A DNA stretch of 62,308 nt from Oceanihabitans sp. 2_MG-2023 (GCF_030547245.1 NZ_JAUOQT010000011.1:1-62308), one strand, 5' to 3'. Numbered from the stretch's first letter, positions 9,396 to 18,536 are shown. Notes: generated from the sequence alone by a model not told the origin. Program-made: numbers and translations.

Positions 9396-9443
9396 TATAA
9401 CTATTATTGTAGTTATACAACTAATTGTGTAGTTATTTAACTA
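9396..9443. promoter_or_regulatory. Candidate BlaI operator array, 20-bp pitch
   Basis: AACTA occurs at 9399-9403, 9419-9423 and 9439-9443, and its inverse TAGTT at 9410-9414 and 9430-9434. Each half-site therefore repeats exactly every 20 bp, giving overlapping palindromes: TATAACTA(6 nt)TAGTTATA, TAGTT(ATAC)AACTA and TAGTT(ATTT)AACTA, plus TTGTA(GTTA)TACAA at 9407-9420. The array lies 27-74 bases upstream of the blaI start. BlaI family operators are palindromes of the TACA/TGTA type, so autoregulation is a reasonable inference. Confidence 0.7.
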
Positions 9444-9534
9444 AATTTTAAGTTTTGCTTTTTCATTTAGAAGAAATACTATCTTCGCATTTTAAATTCT
9501 TCAAAGCTTTTGCTAAGAAGTCAAAAATATAAAT

Positions 9535-10476
9535 ATGAGTATTGCTTTTTTAATTTTAGGATTTGTTTTATTAGTAATAGGAGGAGAGTTTTTAGTTAGG
9601 GCTTCAGTAGCTTTATCTTTTAAACTAAACATATCTAAAATCGTTATAGGTATGACAGTGGTTTCCTTTGCTACTTCAGCGCCAGAGTTACTTGTAAGCT
9701 TAAATGCGGCATTATCTGGTTCGCCAGCAATTGCAATAAATAATGTTGTAGGTTCTAATATTGCTAATATTGGTTTGGTTTTAGGTATAACTGCTATAGT
9801 TGGTGCAATTGGTGTTGATAAGTCGTTTTATAAAGTGAATTGGCCTGTAATGATGCTGTTTTCTATAGCTTTATACTATTTTCTTTGGAATGATAGTCAA
9901 CTTACAGCAATCGAGGGAGGCGTATTGTTTGCAGGATTACTTGTGTTTATCATCTTTTTAATAAAAAGTCAGAAAAATGAAGAGGTTTCCGATGAAGTTG
10001 ATGATGCTTTAGCAACGGTTTCTAATTTTAAAATGACTATTTGGTTACTTATAGGAGCTCTAGCTTTATATTTTGGTAGTGAGTGGCTAGTAAAAGGAGC
10101 TACAGAAATAGCGACACAGCTTGGTGTGAGTGAAGCTGTAATTGGTGTAACTATGATTGCTATAGGAACAAGTGTTCCGGAACTTGCAGCTTCTATAATT
10201 GCTGCTGCAAAACAAGAAAAAGCTATTTCTTTAGGGAATTTATTAGGTTCTAATATCTTTAATATTGGTTCTGTGCTTGGTTTAACTTCTATAATTAAAA
10301 CGATTCCTGTAACAGAGCCTTTAATATTATCTCGGGATATCTTTTGGATGTTAATTTTTGCTTCTAGTGTTTTAGTACTAGCATTACTACCAAAGCGACA
10401 TGAGATAAATAAAATAAAAGGATTTACACTAGTTGTACTTTATGGTATTTTTATTTTCTTAGTATTTAGAGGATAA
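9535..10476 (+). CDS. Calcium/sodium antiporter (CaCA family, YrbG-like)
   Basis: 313 residues, about ten membrane spans in two homologous halves. Each half carries an alpha-repeat: FATSAPELLVSLNA with NNVVGSNIANIGLVLG near residues 45-85, and GTSVPELAASIIAA with GNLLGSNIFNIGSVLG near 205-245. The paired acidic residues in the two PEL motifs bind the cation. The short hydrophilic loop between halves (QKNEEVSDEVDD) is typical of bacterial members. It is predicted to exchange Na+ or H+ for Ca2+ across the inner membrane. Single gene with its own terminator. Confidence 0.93.
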   Translation: MSIAFLILGFVLLVIGGEFLVRASVALSFKLNISKIVIGMTVVSFATSAPELLVSLNAALSGSPAIAINNVVGSNIANIGLVLGITAIVGAIGVDKSFYKVNWPVMMLFSIALYYFLWNDSQLTAIEGGVLFAGLLVFIIFLIKSQKNEEVSDEVDDALATVSNFKMTIWLLIGALALYFGSEWLVKGATEIATQLGVSEAVIGVTMIAIGTSVPELAASIIAAAKQEKAISLGNLLGSNIFNIGSVLGLTSIIKTIPVTEPLILSRDIFWMLIFASSVLVLALLPKRHEINKIKGFTLVVLYGIFIFLVFRG

Positions 10477-10507
10477 AAAAAAGGTTATCAATTAAGATAA
10501 CCTTTTT
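10475..10507. terminator. Bidirectional terminator after antiporter
   Basis: AAAAAGGTTATC / GATAACCTTTTT stem with a 6-nt loop, beginning at the stop codon; it also serves the convergent GSII gene. Confidence 0.88.
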
Positions 10508-10535
10508 AGTGGATAATTAAATAATGTAAACGGTA

Positions 10536-11561
10536 TTAGCTAATATTTGCAGATTTAACTGTTTTAATAATTCTACCAGCAATTTTATATGGATCTCCAT
10601 TAGAAGCAGGTCTTCTGTCTTCTAACCAACCTTTCCATCCTTTTTCTACGGTAATAATTGGAATACGAATAGATGCTCCTCTATCAGAAACTCCCCAAGA
10701 GAAATCTGTAATAGCAGCTGTTTCATGTAAACCAGTTAAACGTTGATCGTTAAACTCTCCATAAACAGCAATATGTTCTTTTACAACTGGACGGAAAGCT
10801 TCACAGATTTTTCCGTAAATTTCTTCAGATCCACATGTTCTTAAAACTTCATTTGAGAAATTTGCATGCATACCAGATCCATTCCAGTCCATATCCTTAC
10901 CTAATGGTTTTGGATGATAGTCAATGTAAAAACCATATTTTTCAGTCAAACGGTCTAGTAAATATCTAGCAATCCATATTTCATCTCCTGCTTTCTTAGC
11001 TCCTTTAGCAAACAATTGGAATTCCCATTGTCCTGAAGCAACCTCTTGGTTTATACCTTCAAAGTTTAATCCAGCATCAATACATAAATCGGCATGTTCT
11101 TCAACTAAATCTCTACCATGTGTGTTTTTTCCACCTACAGAACAGTAATACATTCCTTGAGGTGCTGGATAACCACCAATAGGGAATCCTAATGGTAACT
11201 GTGTTTTGGTATCCATAATAAAATATTCTTGCTCAAAACCAAACCAAAAATCATTATCGTCGTCATCAATAGTAGCTCTTCCATTAGATACATGAGGAGT
11301 TCCATCTGCATTTAATACTTCAGTCATTACTAGGTATCCATTAATTCTGTCTGGATCTGGGTAAATTGCTACAGGTTTTAATAAACAGTCCGAAGCACCT
11401 CCAGAAGCTTGTCTAGTCGACGATCCATCAAAAGACCACATGCCTAATTCTTCAATAGTACCTTTAAAGTTTTCGTGCTCTTCTACTTTGGTTTTACTTC
11501 TCATGTTTTGTGTAGGGAAGTAACCATCTAGCCAAATGTATTCTAATTTAATTTTTGCCAT
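10536..11561 (-). CDS. Glutamine synthetase type II (eukaryote-like, beta-grasp)
   Basis: 341 residues, the short GSII length rather than ~470 (GSI) or ~730 (GSIII). N-terminal beta-grasp LEYIWLDGYFPTQNMRSKTK; WSFDGSSTRQASGGASDCLLKP is the conserved DGSST loop; WFGFEQEYFIMD carries metal-binding Glu; GMHANFSNE and SWGVSDRGASIRIP are the ATP and substrate loops. It makes glutamine from glutamate, ammonia and ATP in the cytosol. It is divergent from a GSIII gene 179 bases away, so the two isozymes share one control region. Confidence 0.92.
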   Translation of the reverse strand: MAKIKLEYIWLDGYFPTQNMRSKTKVEEHENFKGTIEELGMWSFDGSSTRQASGGASDCLLKPVAIYPDPDRINGYLVMTEVLNADGTPHVSNGRATIDDDDNDFWFGFEQEYFIMDTKTQLPLGFPIGGYPAPQGMYYCSVGGKNTHGRDLVEEHADLCIDAGLNFEGINQEVASGQWEFQLFAKGAKKAGDEIWIARYLLDRLTEKYGFYIDYHPKPLGKDMDWNGSGMHANFSNEVLRTCGSEEIYGKICEAFRPVVKEHIAVYGEFNDQRLTGLHETAAITDFSWGVSDRGASIRIPIITVEKGWKGWLEDRRPASNGDPYKIAGRIIKTVKSANIS

Positions 11562-11714
11562 AATAAAATTTTTGTTTTATCTAATATAATATTACAAATA
11601 TTGCTTTTTTTTTTATTTAGTCAAAAAAAATGGGGGGTTTAAGTTGAAATAATGTTAATTATTATTATTAACCCTATTTTTTAGTAGGTAGTAATGTAAA
11701 TATTAAAGATTTCG

Positions 11715-11722
11715 TATTTTTG
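11715..11722 (+). promoter_or_regulatory. -7 promoter box (TATTTTTG) for GSIII gene
   Basis: Matches the Bacteroidota TAnnTTTG -7 element, 18 bases before the GSIII start. I see no clear -33 TTTG at the expected spacing, so an activator may be needed. Confidence 0.45.
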
Positions 11723-11740
11723 AATAAAAATATTAATAAT

Positions 11741-13927
11741 ATGTCAACATTAAGATTTCACGCACTAAAAGAAACTTATAATAGAATACCAGTACTTATT
11801 GAAGAAAAAGAAAGACGTTCTTCTATTTTTGGAGCGAATGTTTTTAATGAAGATACCATGCTTCAATATTTAACAAAAGAAGCTTTTAATAGTGTTCAAG
11901 ATGCTATTAAAAATGGTTCTAAAATAGATCGAGTAATTGCAGATCATATTTCAACAGGAATGAAAGAATGGGCGATTTCTAAAGGAGTTACACATTATAC
12001 ACACTGGTTTCAACCGTTAACTGGAGCAACAGCAGAAAAACACGATGCATTTTTTGAGCCAATTGGAAACACAAGGGCTATTGAAAAGTTTGAAGGTGGG
12101 CAACTAGTACAACAAGAACCGGACGCTTCCAGTTTTCCAAACGGAGGAATACGAAACACTTTTGAAGCTCGTGGTTATACCGCTTGGGATCCAACCTCTC
12201 CAGCATTTATTTATGGAACAACTCTTTGTGTGCCAACCGTATTTGTGTCTTATACAGGCGAAGCTTTAGATTATAAAACACCATTATTACGCGCTTTACA
12301 GGCTGTAGATCAAGCGGCAGTAGCTGTTTGTAAATATTTTGATAAAAATGTAAAAAAAGTAAATGCTTCTTTAGGTTGGGAGCAAGAGTATTTTTTAATA
12401 GATCTTGCTTTGGCTAATTCACGTCCAGATATAGTGTTAACTGGTCGTACTTTATTAGGGCATTCTCCAGCAAAAGGACAACAATTAGACGATCATTATT
12501 TTGGTACCATACCGAATAGAGCAATGGCTTATATGCGTGATTTAGAAACCGAATGCATGTTGCTTGGTATTCCTGTTAAAACGAGACATAACGAGGTTGC
12601 TCCTAATCAATTTGAATTAGCTCCTGTTTATGAAGAGGCTAACCTTGCAGTAGACCATAATTCGTTACTTATGGATGTTATGGATAAAATTGCAGCTCGC
12701 CATAATTTTAAAGTCCTTTTTCATGAAAAACCATTTGCAGGAGTAAACGGTTCTGGAAAGCATAATAACTGGAGCTTAACTACAGATACTGGTGTAAATC
12801 TTTTAAGCCCAGGTAAAACACCAATGAGTAATCTACAGTTTTTAACCTTTTTTATTAATACAATAAAGGCGGTTTATGATAATGAAGAATTACTTCGTGC
12901 AGCAATTGCATCTGCAAGCAACGATCATCGATTAGGAGCTAACGAAGCTCCACCAGCTATTATTTCTGTGTTTATAGGTGAGCAGTTAACAAAAACCTTA
13001 AGTGAGCTCGAAAACGTAACGAATGGTAAATTGTCTCCAGAAGAAAAAACAGACTTAAAACTAAATGTAGTAGGTAAAATACCAGATGTATTGCTAGATA
13101 ATACTGACAGAAATAGAACTTCACCTTTCGCATTTACAGGAAATAAATTTGAATTTAGAGCAGTTGGTTCTACTGCAAATTGCGCAAACCCAATGACAGT
13201 TTTAAATGCAATAGTTGCAAAGCAATTAATAGAATTTAAAGGAGAAGTGGATGTATTAATCGATAAGAAAAACTTAAAAAAAGATGAAGCTGTTTTTAAC
13301 ATATTAAGAGAGTATATTAAGAAGTCTAAAAATATTTTATTTGAAGGAAATGGTTATGGTGAAGCTTGGGAAAAAGAAGCTAAAAAACGAGGGTTAAGTA
13401 ATAATAAAACAACTCCCGAAGCTTTAAAAGCTAAAGTATCTAAAAAAGCAATCCATTTGTTTGGAGACCTAGGTATCATGAATAAAGTAGAAGTAGAAGC
13501 GCGTTACGAAATAGAAGTAGAGCAATATACCATGCGCTTACAAATAGAAAGTCGTGTGCTTGGTGATATCGCTAGAAATCATATTGTACCAACTGCAGTA
13601 AAATACCAAAATGTTTTAATAGAAAATGTTAGAGGTCTTAAAGAAATCTATGGCACAAGTTTTAAAAAGTTAGCTAAAGAGCAAATGCTTTTAATTGAAG
13701 ACATTTCTAGTCACTTAGAGTCTTTAAATTCTAATGTAACTAATATGACTAATGCACGTAAAACTGCTAATAATCTAGAGGATATCGAAAAAAAAGCAGC
13801 GGCATATTGCTTTAAAGTAAAGCCAATTTTTAGTGATATTAGGTATCATTGTGATAAATTAGAATTACTAGTAGACGATGAGCTTTGGCCATTAACAAAA
13901 TACAGAGAATTATTATTTACAAATTAA
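11741..13927 (+). CDS. glnN: Glutamine synthetase type III
   Basis: 728 residues from the ATG at 11741 (MSTLRFHALKETYNRIP); an in-frame TTG at 11720 is less likely because it overlaps the -7 box. Length and motifs are those of GSIII: FNEDTMLQYL near the start, GWEQEYFLIDLALANSRPDI (active-site Glu), KTRHNEVAPNQFELAPVYEE, NGSGKHNNWSLTT (ATP loop) and RNRTSPFAFTGNKFEFRAVG. The C-terminal ~200 residues are the helical region special to this class. GSIII is a dodecamer and common in Bacteroidota for ammonia assimilation. It is divergent from GSII and followed by a terminator. Confidence 0.95.
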   Translation: MSTLRFHALKETYNRIPVLIEEKERRSSIFGANVFNEDTMLQYLTKEAFNSVQDAIKNGSKIDRVIADHISTGMKEWAISKGVTHYTHWFQPLTGATAEKHDAFFEPIGNTRAIEKFEGGQLVQQEPDASSFPNGGIRNTFEARGYTAWDPTSPAFIYGTTLCVPTVFVSYTGEALDYKTPLLRALQAVDQAAVAVCKYFDKNVKKVNASLGWEQEYFLIDLALANSRPDIVLTGRTLLGHSPAKGQQLDDHYFGTIPNRAMAYMRDLETECMLLGIPVKTRHNEVAPNQFELAPVYEEANLAVDHNSLLMDVMDKIAARHNFKVLFHEKPFAGVNGSGKHNNWSLTTDTGVNLLSPGKTPMSNLQFLTFFINTIKAVYDNEELLRAAIASASNDHRLGANEAPPAIISVFIGEQLTKTLSELENVTNGKLSPEEKTDLKLNVVGKIPDVLLDNTDRNRTSPFAFTGNKFEFRAVGSTANCANPMTVLNAIVAKQLIEFKGEVDVLIDKKNLKKDEAVFNILREYIKKSKNILFEGNGYGEAWEKEAKKRGLSNNKTTPEALKAKVSKKAIHLFGDLGIMNKVEVEARYEIEVEQYTMRLQIESRVLGDIARNHIVPTAVKYQNVLIENVRGLKEIYGTSFKKLAKEQMLLIEDISSHLESLNSNVTNMTNARKTANNLEDIEKKAAAYCFKVKPIFSDIRYHCDKLELLVDDELWPLTKYRELLFTN

Positions 13928-13949
13928 GAAAAATCGTACGTTTTATTAG

Positions 13950-13978
13950 GCTACTTCACTAGAAGTAGCTTTTTTTTT
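13950..13978 (+). terminator. Intrinsic terminator after glnN
   Basis: GCTACTTC / GAAGTAGC stem, ACTA loop and T9 tract. Confidence 0.92.
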
Positions 13979-14107
13979 ACTGCTAAATCTTCTTGATTGT
14001 AGTTTGTCTATATTAATTTGCATATCAACGAATTAATAAAAAAATAATGATTTGCCATCTCCTTTTTTATTATTTTAGCACTGCTATTAATCAATAATCA
14101 ATTTAAA

Positions 14108-14248
14108 ATGAAGAGGCTTTTCTTAAGTGTCCTTATGCTCATGGTTGCGACATTCATATTCTCGCAAGCTAGTAAAGAAAAAGAGGATCAAGATTTCAAA
14201 AAAGATTTAGTACAGAATCAACAAAAGGTTCAACATAATATTAACTAG
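14108..14248 (+). CDS. 46-aa small secreted protein
   Basis: An ATG frame of 46 residues: MKRLFLSVLMLMVATFIFSQ is a good signal peptide with a SQ|A cleavage style common in this window, followed by a highly charged tail (KEKEDQDFKKDL, then QNQQKVQHNIN). It has an A-rich leader and its own terminator at 14311. The mature peptide would be about 26 residues and hydrophilic. No family recognised. It is too short for ordinary gene calling and probably missed elsewhere. Confidence 0.65.
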   Translation: MKRLFLSVLMLMVATFIFSQASKEKEDQDFKKDLVQNQQKVQHNIN

Positions 14249-14310
14249 TTTTAGTTAGTAAATAACGCTACAAGTTATTTTGTGTTAATTTAAGTTTTTA
14301 AGTATTTTAA

Positions 14311-14347
14311 AATAAAGACAAATGGACTTTCTTCATTTGTCTTTATT
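14311..14347 (+). terminator. Terminator after the 46-aa gene
   Basis: A 14-bp perfect stem, AATAAAGACAAATG / CATTTGTCTTTATT, with a 9-nt loop and a T-rich 3' side. It lies 62 bases after the small gene and supports that gene as an independent transcript. Confidence 0.8.
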
Positions 14348-14388
14348 ATTTTTATGATATGCATCTTTTACCCCAAAAAACAATTACA

Positions 14389-15060
14389 ATGATTTCTAAT
14401 TACAAACAGCTTTTTATTATTTTCTTTCTGTGTTTATTTGTTTTACAATCAAGTGCGCAAAATAAAAATGAAGAGGATAAAGAAACTATAGATAAATCAC
14501 ATGAATTCTTTTATAAGTATCGCGGTGATAATGTTTTTACAGCTGCTCTAGGTACTGCAGTTATTAATGGAGATTTTCCAGATCCTTTATTCGAATTTTA
14601 TGGACAAGTAGGTTTTAAAAGGTATATAAATCCTTATGTTAACGTGAATTTTACGTATAATAAATTTAATCTTGCGCATAAAAATATTAGTAATACTGGT
14701 TATATGTCTTTTGATCTTAATGTAGAAAGTACCATTATGCCAGATCGTTTTTTTACTCCTTTTGTTTTTGCTGGTGCAGGTATTAATGCTTCAAACTATT
14801 TTAACGAAACTGGAATGAAAATTCAAGGAGGTTTTGGTATAGAATACATAATTATGGAAGATTTTGGAGTTAAATTATTTACAGATTATAATCATACTTT
14901 TTCTGATGACCTAGATGGAAAAGTTTATGGAAAAGCGAATGATACTTTTTGGCGAATAGCTTTTGGCCTTAATTATTACTTTGGTAATTCAAATAAAAAG
15001 CAGCAAATACCTGAGGATGCACCAACAATTATTAATTCCAATCCAATAATTCATAAATAA
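14389..15060 (+). CDS. Outer-membrane beta-barrel protein
   Basis: 223 residues from the ATG at 14389 (MISNYKQLFIIFFLCLFV), which puts a normal signal peptide ending SSAQ at the N-terminus. An upstream ATG at 14359 would add ten residues before it. The mature part alternates hydrophobic and polar residues (GDNVFTAALGTAVINGDF, YGQVGFKRYINPYVNVNFTY) and ends with FWRIAFGLNYYFG, typical of an 8-stranded porin-like barrel of the OmpW/outer-membrane protein beta-barrel type. Function unknown. Confidence 0.8.
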   Translation: MISNYKQLFIIFFLCLFVLQSSAQNKNEEDKETIDKSHEFFYKYRGDNVFTAALGTAVINGDFPDPLFEFYGQVGFKRYINPYVNVNFTYNKFNLAHKNISNTGYMSFDLNVESTIMPDRFFTPFVFAGAGINASNYFNETGMKIQGGFGIEYIIMEDFGVKLFTDYNHTFSDDLDGKVYGKANDTFWRIAFGLNYYFGNSNKKQQIPEDAPTIINSNPIIHK

Positions 15061-15101
15061 CTAAAATACTATTCTTATTTTTGTTGCTCAAAATATATTT
15101 C

Positions 15102-16280
15102 ATGAGCCAAGATGTAAGTAAAAGATATGCGCAAAGAGGAGTTTCTGCTTCTAAAGAAGATGTGCATAACGCTATAAAAAATATAGATAAAGGATTGTTC
15201 CCAAAGGCATTCTGTAAAATTGTTCCAGATTATTTAACTAATGATGATGATTATTGTTTAATCATGCATGCAGATGGAGCAGGAACAAAGTCTTCGCTTG
15301 CATACATGTATTGGAAAGAAACAGGAGATATATCTGTTTGGAAAGGCATTGCTCAAGATGCTCTTATCATGAATATTGACGATTTACTTTGCGTTGGCGC
15401 TACAGATAATATCATGCTTTCTTCGACCATAGGTAGGAATAAAAACTTAATACCTGGAGAGGTTATTTCTGCAATTATTAACGGAACTGAAGAGTTAATA
15501 CAAGATTTAAAAACCTTTGGTGTTACTATTCACTCAACAGGAGGGGAAACAGCAGATGTTGGAGATTTAGTAAGAACCATCATTGTAGACTCTACGGTAA
15601 CTGCAAGAATGAAGCGTGAAGATGTTATAGACAATGCTAATATAAAACCAGGAGATGTAATTGTTGGCCTTGAAAGTTTTGGTCAAGCTACTTACGAGAA
15701 AGAGTATAATGGAGGAATGGGAAGTAATGGTTTAACTTCTGCAAGACATGATGTGTTTTCAAAATATCTGGCTGAAAAATATCCAGAAAGTTTTGACGCT
15801 TCTGTTCCAGAAGATTTAGTGTACTCTGGAAATACCAAACTAACAGATGCTGTAGCAGACGCACCTATAGATGCAGGAAAACTAGTATTGTCTCCTACAA
15901 GAACATACGCGCCAATTATAAGTGCAATCTTAGCTAAATATAATAGTGATACACTTCACGGAATGGTACACTGTTCTGGAGGAGCACAAACTAAAATTCT
16001 ACACTTTATAGATAACCTTCATATTGTAAAAGATAATATGTTCGTTGTTCCACCTTTATTTAAACTTATTCAAGAACAATCTAAAACAGATTGGAAAGAA
16101 ATGTACCAAGTATTTAACTGTGGACATCGAATGGAATTATACGTAACTCCTGAAATAGCTGAAGATATAATCGCTATTTCTAAATCTTTTAATGTAAATG
16201 CTAAAGTAATTGGTAGTGTGGAGGCCTCAGAAAATAAAAAATTAACAATTAAAAGTGAATATGGTGTTTTTGAGTACTAG
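15102..16280 (+). CDS. purM: Phosphoribosylformylglycinamidine cyclo-ligase (AIR synthetase), Bacteroidota type
   Basis: 392 residues from the ATG at 15102 (MSQDVSKRYAQRGVSASKED); a TTG at 15081 is possible but unlikely. It has the PurM fold with HADGAGTKSSLAYMYWKET, DALIMNIDDLLCVGA, GGETADVGDLVRTIIVDST and a late HGMVHCSGGAQTKI. It closes FGAM to AIR with ATP in purine synthesis. It is longer than the ~345-aa enterobacterial enzyme and belongs to the divergent Bacteroidota group often labelled AIR synthase related protein. The next gene lies 65 bases away and is unrelated, so no pur operon is present here. Confidence 0.88.
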   Translation: MSQDVSKRYAQRGVSASKEDVHNAIKNIDKGLFPKAFCKIVPDYLTNDDDYCLIMHADGAGTKSSLAYMYWKETGDISVWKGIAQDALIMNIDDLLCVGATDNIMLSSTIGRNKNLIPGEVISAIINGTEELIQDLKTFGVTIHSTGGETADVGDLVRTIIVDSTVTARMKREDVIDNANIKPGDVIVGLESFGQATYEKEYNGGMGSNGLTSARHDVFSKYLAEKYPESFDASVPEDLVYSGNTKLTDAVADAPIDAGKLVLSPTRTYAPIISAILAKYNSDTLHGMVHCSGGAQTKILHFIDNLHIVKDNMFVVPPLFKLIQEQSKTDWKEMYQVFNCGHRMELYVTPEIAEDIIAISKSFNVNAKVIGSVEASENKKLTIKSEYGVFEY

Positions 16281-16345
16281 ACTTTCTTGTTAAGTTTTCA
16301 TTCAGCATATTAAAAAATAACTTTATTCATTAAAACGAATAACTA

Positions 16346-17047
16346 ATGAGTTTTGAGAAAAAAATCCTACTTATTATATCTCTACTATTATTCGTAATTA
16401 ATATATATGTGATTTCAGAATATACCATTCTAGAAAACAGAATATTAAGATTGGTAAGTGTTTTTCTTTATTTTTTACTTTTCATTTATTTTAAAGGGTA
16501 TAGAAACAAGGCTATATTATATGTTTTTATATGTTTTTTATTTTCAGGTTGTTTCTTGCTTTTCTATGAAAATCCAATCTATAATAAATTAACGTCTTTA
16601 TTTTCAATTACAGGGTATTTAATCCTATTGGTTTTTGGATTGAAAAAGATTCAATTAAAAAAAGTAAATAAACTGCTTATTGCTTTTTTTGTGATTATAA
16701 TCTCTTTAAATTTCTTTTTTCTAGATCAATTAATTCGTTTTATTACATATAAATTACATGATGATTTGCAGCAAATCATACTCTATTTTTATGGTATAAT
16801 ACTTGTTTTATCCTGTGTGTTTGCTGGACATTATAATTTTACTACCAACACCACAAAAGCAATGTATTTTATGTACTTTGTTTTTGGTTTTGCACTATCC
16901 GATTTTTTTGCAGTATTAGCTTACTATTTTAATATCAACTTATTATATGTGCCAGCAACATCCTTTTACTTTTTTGCTTTCTTTTTTATCATAAGGTATG
17001 CTATCCATGATTATAAAGAAGAAGAACAGGTGTTATTAAATCCGTAA
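16346..17047 (+). CDS. Polytopic membrane protein, about seven to eight spans
   Basis: 233 residues, almost entirely hydrophobic helices separated by short basic or acidic turns (for example IYFKGYRNKAILY, GLKKIQLKKVNK). No signal peptide cleavage. The size and helix count resemble the YhhN/lysoplasmalogenase group, but I cannot see a diagnostic motif, so that is only a suggestion. The C-terminus IHDYKEEEQVLLNP is acidic and probably cytosolic. Confidence 0.75.
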   Translation: MSFEKKILLIISLLLFVINIYVISEYTILENRILRLVSVFLYFLLFIYFKGYRNKAILYVFICFLFSGCFLLFYENPIYNKLTSLFSITGYLILLVFGLKKIQLKKVNKLLIAFFVIIISLNFFFLDQLIRFITYKLHDDLQQIILYFYGIILVLSCVFAGHYNFTTNTTKAMYFMYFVFGFALSDFFAVLAYYFNINLLYVPATSFYFFAFFFIIRYAIHDYKEEEQVLLNP

Positions 17048-17170
17048 TTATAGAAACTAATCTTGGGTATTTCGATTATTTATGTACAGTTTGTTTTCTT
17101 GTTAAAATTTGTTAAAAACATTAAATATTTTCTTTAAGTATTTAAATTCGTATGCTATTAAATTTTACAA

Positions 17171-18136
17171 ATGAAAAAAATTTTAATTCTATTACTCGTT
17201 CTTTCTGTACAGTTCACTTTTGCACAATCCCCTGTTAAAGTTGTTGATACCACTACAAAAAAGAGTTTTCCTAAATGGAAAAATAAAAATATAGCTACTT
17301 TAGATGTTAGTGAAGTAGCTTTTGTAAACTGGAATTCTGGAGGAAGTAATTCTATTTCCGCATTATTAGGATTTGTAAGTGAAGCAAACTATAAATTCAA
17401 ACACTTTTTTTGGAACAACAATATTAATATTCGATATGGTATTAATAAGCAACAAAGTCAAGAGCTAAGAAAAACCGAAGATTTAATAGAGGTTAACTCT
17501 AATATTGGTTATCGAAAAGATAGTTTAACCAATTGGTTTTTTACTTCAAAGTTTAATTTTAAAACGCAATTTACAAACGGTTATACCTATCCAAATACCA
17601 CAAATGCAATTTCTAAATTCATGGCTCCAGGCTATTTATTTTATGGCGTTGGAATTGAATATGGAAAAAACATAGAAAAACTATCTGTGTACTTTTCTCC
17701 TGCAACTACTAAATCTACTTTTGTTTTAGATCAAGAATTAGCAAATTCAGGAGCTTTTGGTGTAACTCCAGCGGTGCTAGACGATGAAGATAATGTAATA
17801 AAGAAAGGAGAACGAGTACGAAATGAATTCGGTATACTCATTACCAATGCCTACGAAACAGAAATTGCTAAAAACATTTATATGAAGCATTTAGTTAGTT
17901 TATATACAGATTATTTAAATGATTTTGGTAACATAGATGCAGATTGGCAAGTAAACTTAGACTTTAAAGTAAACAACTATATTAGAGCAAATTTAGGTTC
18001 ACATTTAAAATATGATAACGATGTGAAAAATTTAATGGCTATTAACGAAGAAACAGAAGAGGAAGAATATGTAGAAGAAGGGGCTAAAGTACAATGGAAA
18101 CAAATTCTTGGTATTGGTGTTGTAGTAGATTTTTAA
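17171..18136 (+). CDS. DUF3078 family outer-membrane protein
   Basis: 321 residues with a signal peptide (1-19, ending FAQS). The mature start KWKNKNIATLDVSEVAFVNWNSGGSNSISALLG is the DUF3078 signature, followed by barrel-like strands (FWNNNINIRYGINKQ, LTNWFFTSKFNFKTQF) and a C-terminal QILGIGVVVDF strand ending in Phe, as in outer-membrane proteins. Function unknown. Its stop overlaps the stop of the convergent gene by four bases. Confidence 0.85.
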   Translation: MKKILILLLVLSVQFTFAQSPVKVVDTTTKKSFPKWKNKNIATLDVSEVAFVNWNSGGSNSISALLGFVSEANYKFKHFFWNNNINIRYGINKQQSQELRKTEDLIEVNSNIGYRKDSLTNWFFTSKFNFKTQFTNGYTYPNTTNAISKFMAPGYLFYGVGIEYGKNIEKLSVYFSPATTKSTFVLDQELANSGAFGVTPAVLDDEDNVIKKGERVRNEFGILITNAYETEIAKNIYMKHLVSLYTDYLNDFGNIDADWQVNLDFKVNNYIRANLGSHLKYDNDVKNLMAINEETEEEEYVEEGAKVQWKQILGIGVVVDF

Positions 18137-18420
18137 ACAAACCCTTTTATTATAAAGATAAATATACTAGCTACTAAACAGTCTATTAAAAATAAAAAAC
18201 TAAGAAGTTTTAGGTTAGACACACCGACCATTTTATAAAAGCCAATTCTTTTTCTAACACTAAAATCATTGAGTAGTAAACCAAATAAAATAACAACAAA
18301 TAACTTTGTTAGAATAGTAAGTAAAAAACTTTGACTAACTATTAAAACAATAATATTTATAGAAAAAGACCACAAAAATAGTGGCTTATAATACGCAAGT
18401 ATTCCTTTTAGTAGTTTCAT
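18133..18420 (-). CDS. 95-aa membrane protein, ABC-2-permease-like fragment
   Basis: 95 residues with three hydrophobic segments (~12-30, 33-50, 70-92) separated by a basic stretch (NDFSVRKRIGFYKMVGVSNLKLL). The FYKMVGVS segment resembles the cytosolic coupling turn of small flavobacterial ABC exporter permease subunits that normally sit beside an ATPase gene. No ATPase is adjacent here, so it is either an orphan or a different small membrane protein. Confidence 0.65.
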   Translation of the reverse strand: MKLLKGILAYYKPLFLWSFSINIIVLIVSQSFLLTILTKLFVVILFGLLLNDFSVRKRIGFYKMVGVSNLKLLSFLFLIDCLVASIFIFIIKGFV

Positions 18421-18506
18421 TAGTAATATTAAAACGCAAAAGAGACCTAATTATTTTCATAATAATATTGCTTGTATATACACTATAGAAAATCCATAAA
18501 TTATCG

Positions 18507-18514
18507 TATTTTTG
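18507..18514 (+). promoter_or_regulatory. -7 promoter box (TATTTTTG) for prfA
   Basis: TAnnTTTG match 22 bases before the prfA start; no clear -33 box. Confidence 0.4.
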
Positions 18515-18536
18515 ACACACAATTTTTAGAAGATAC

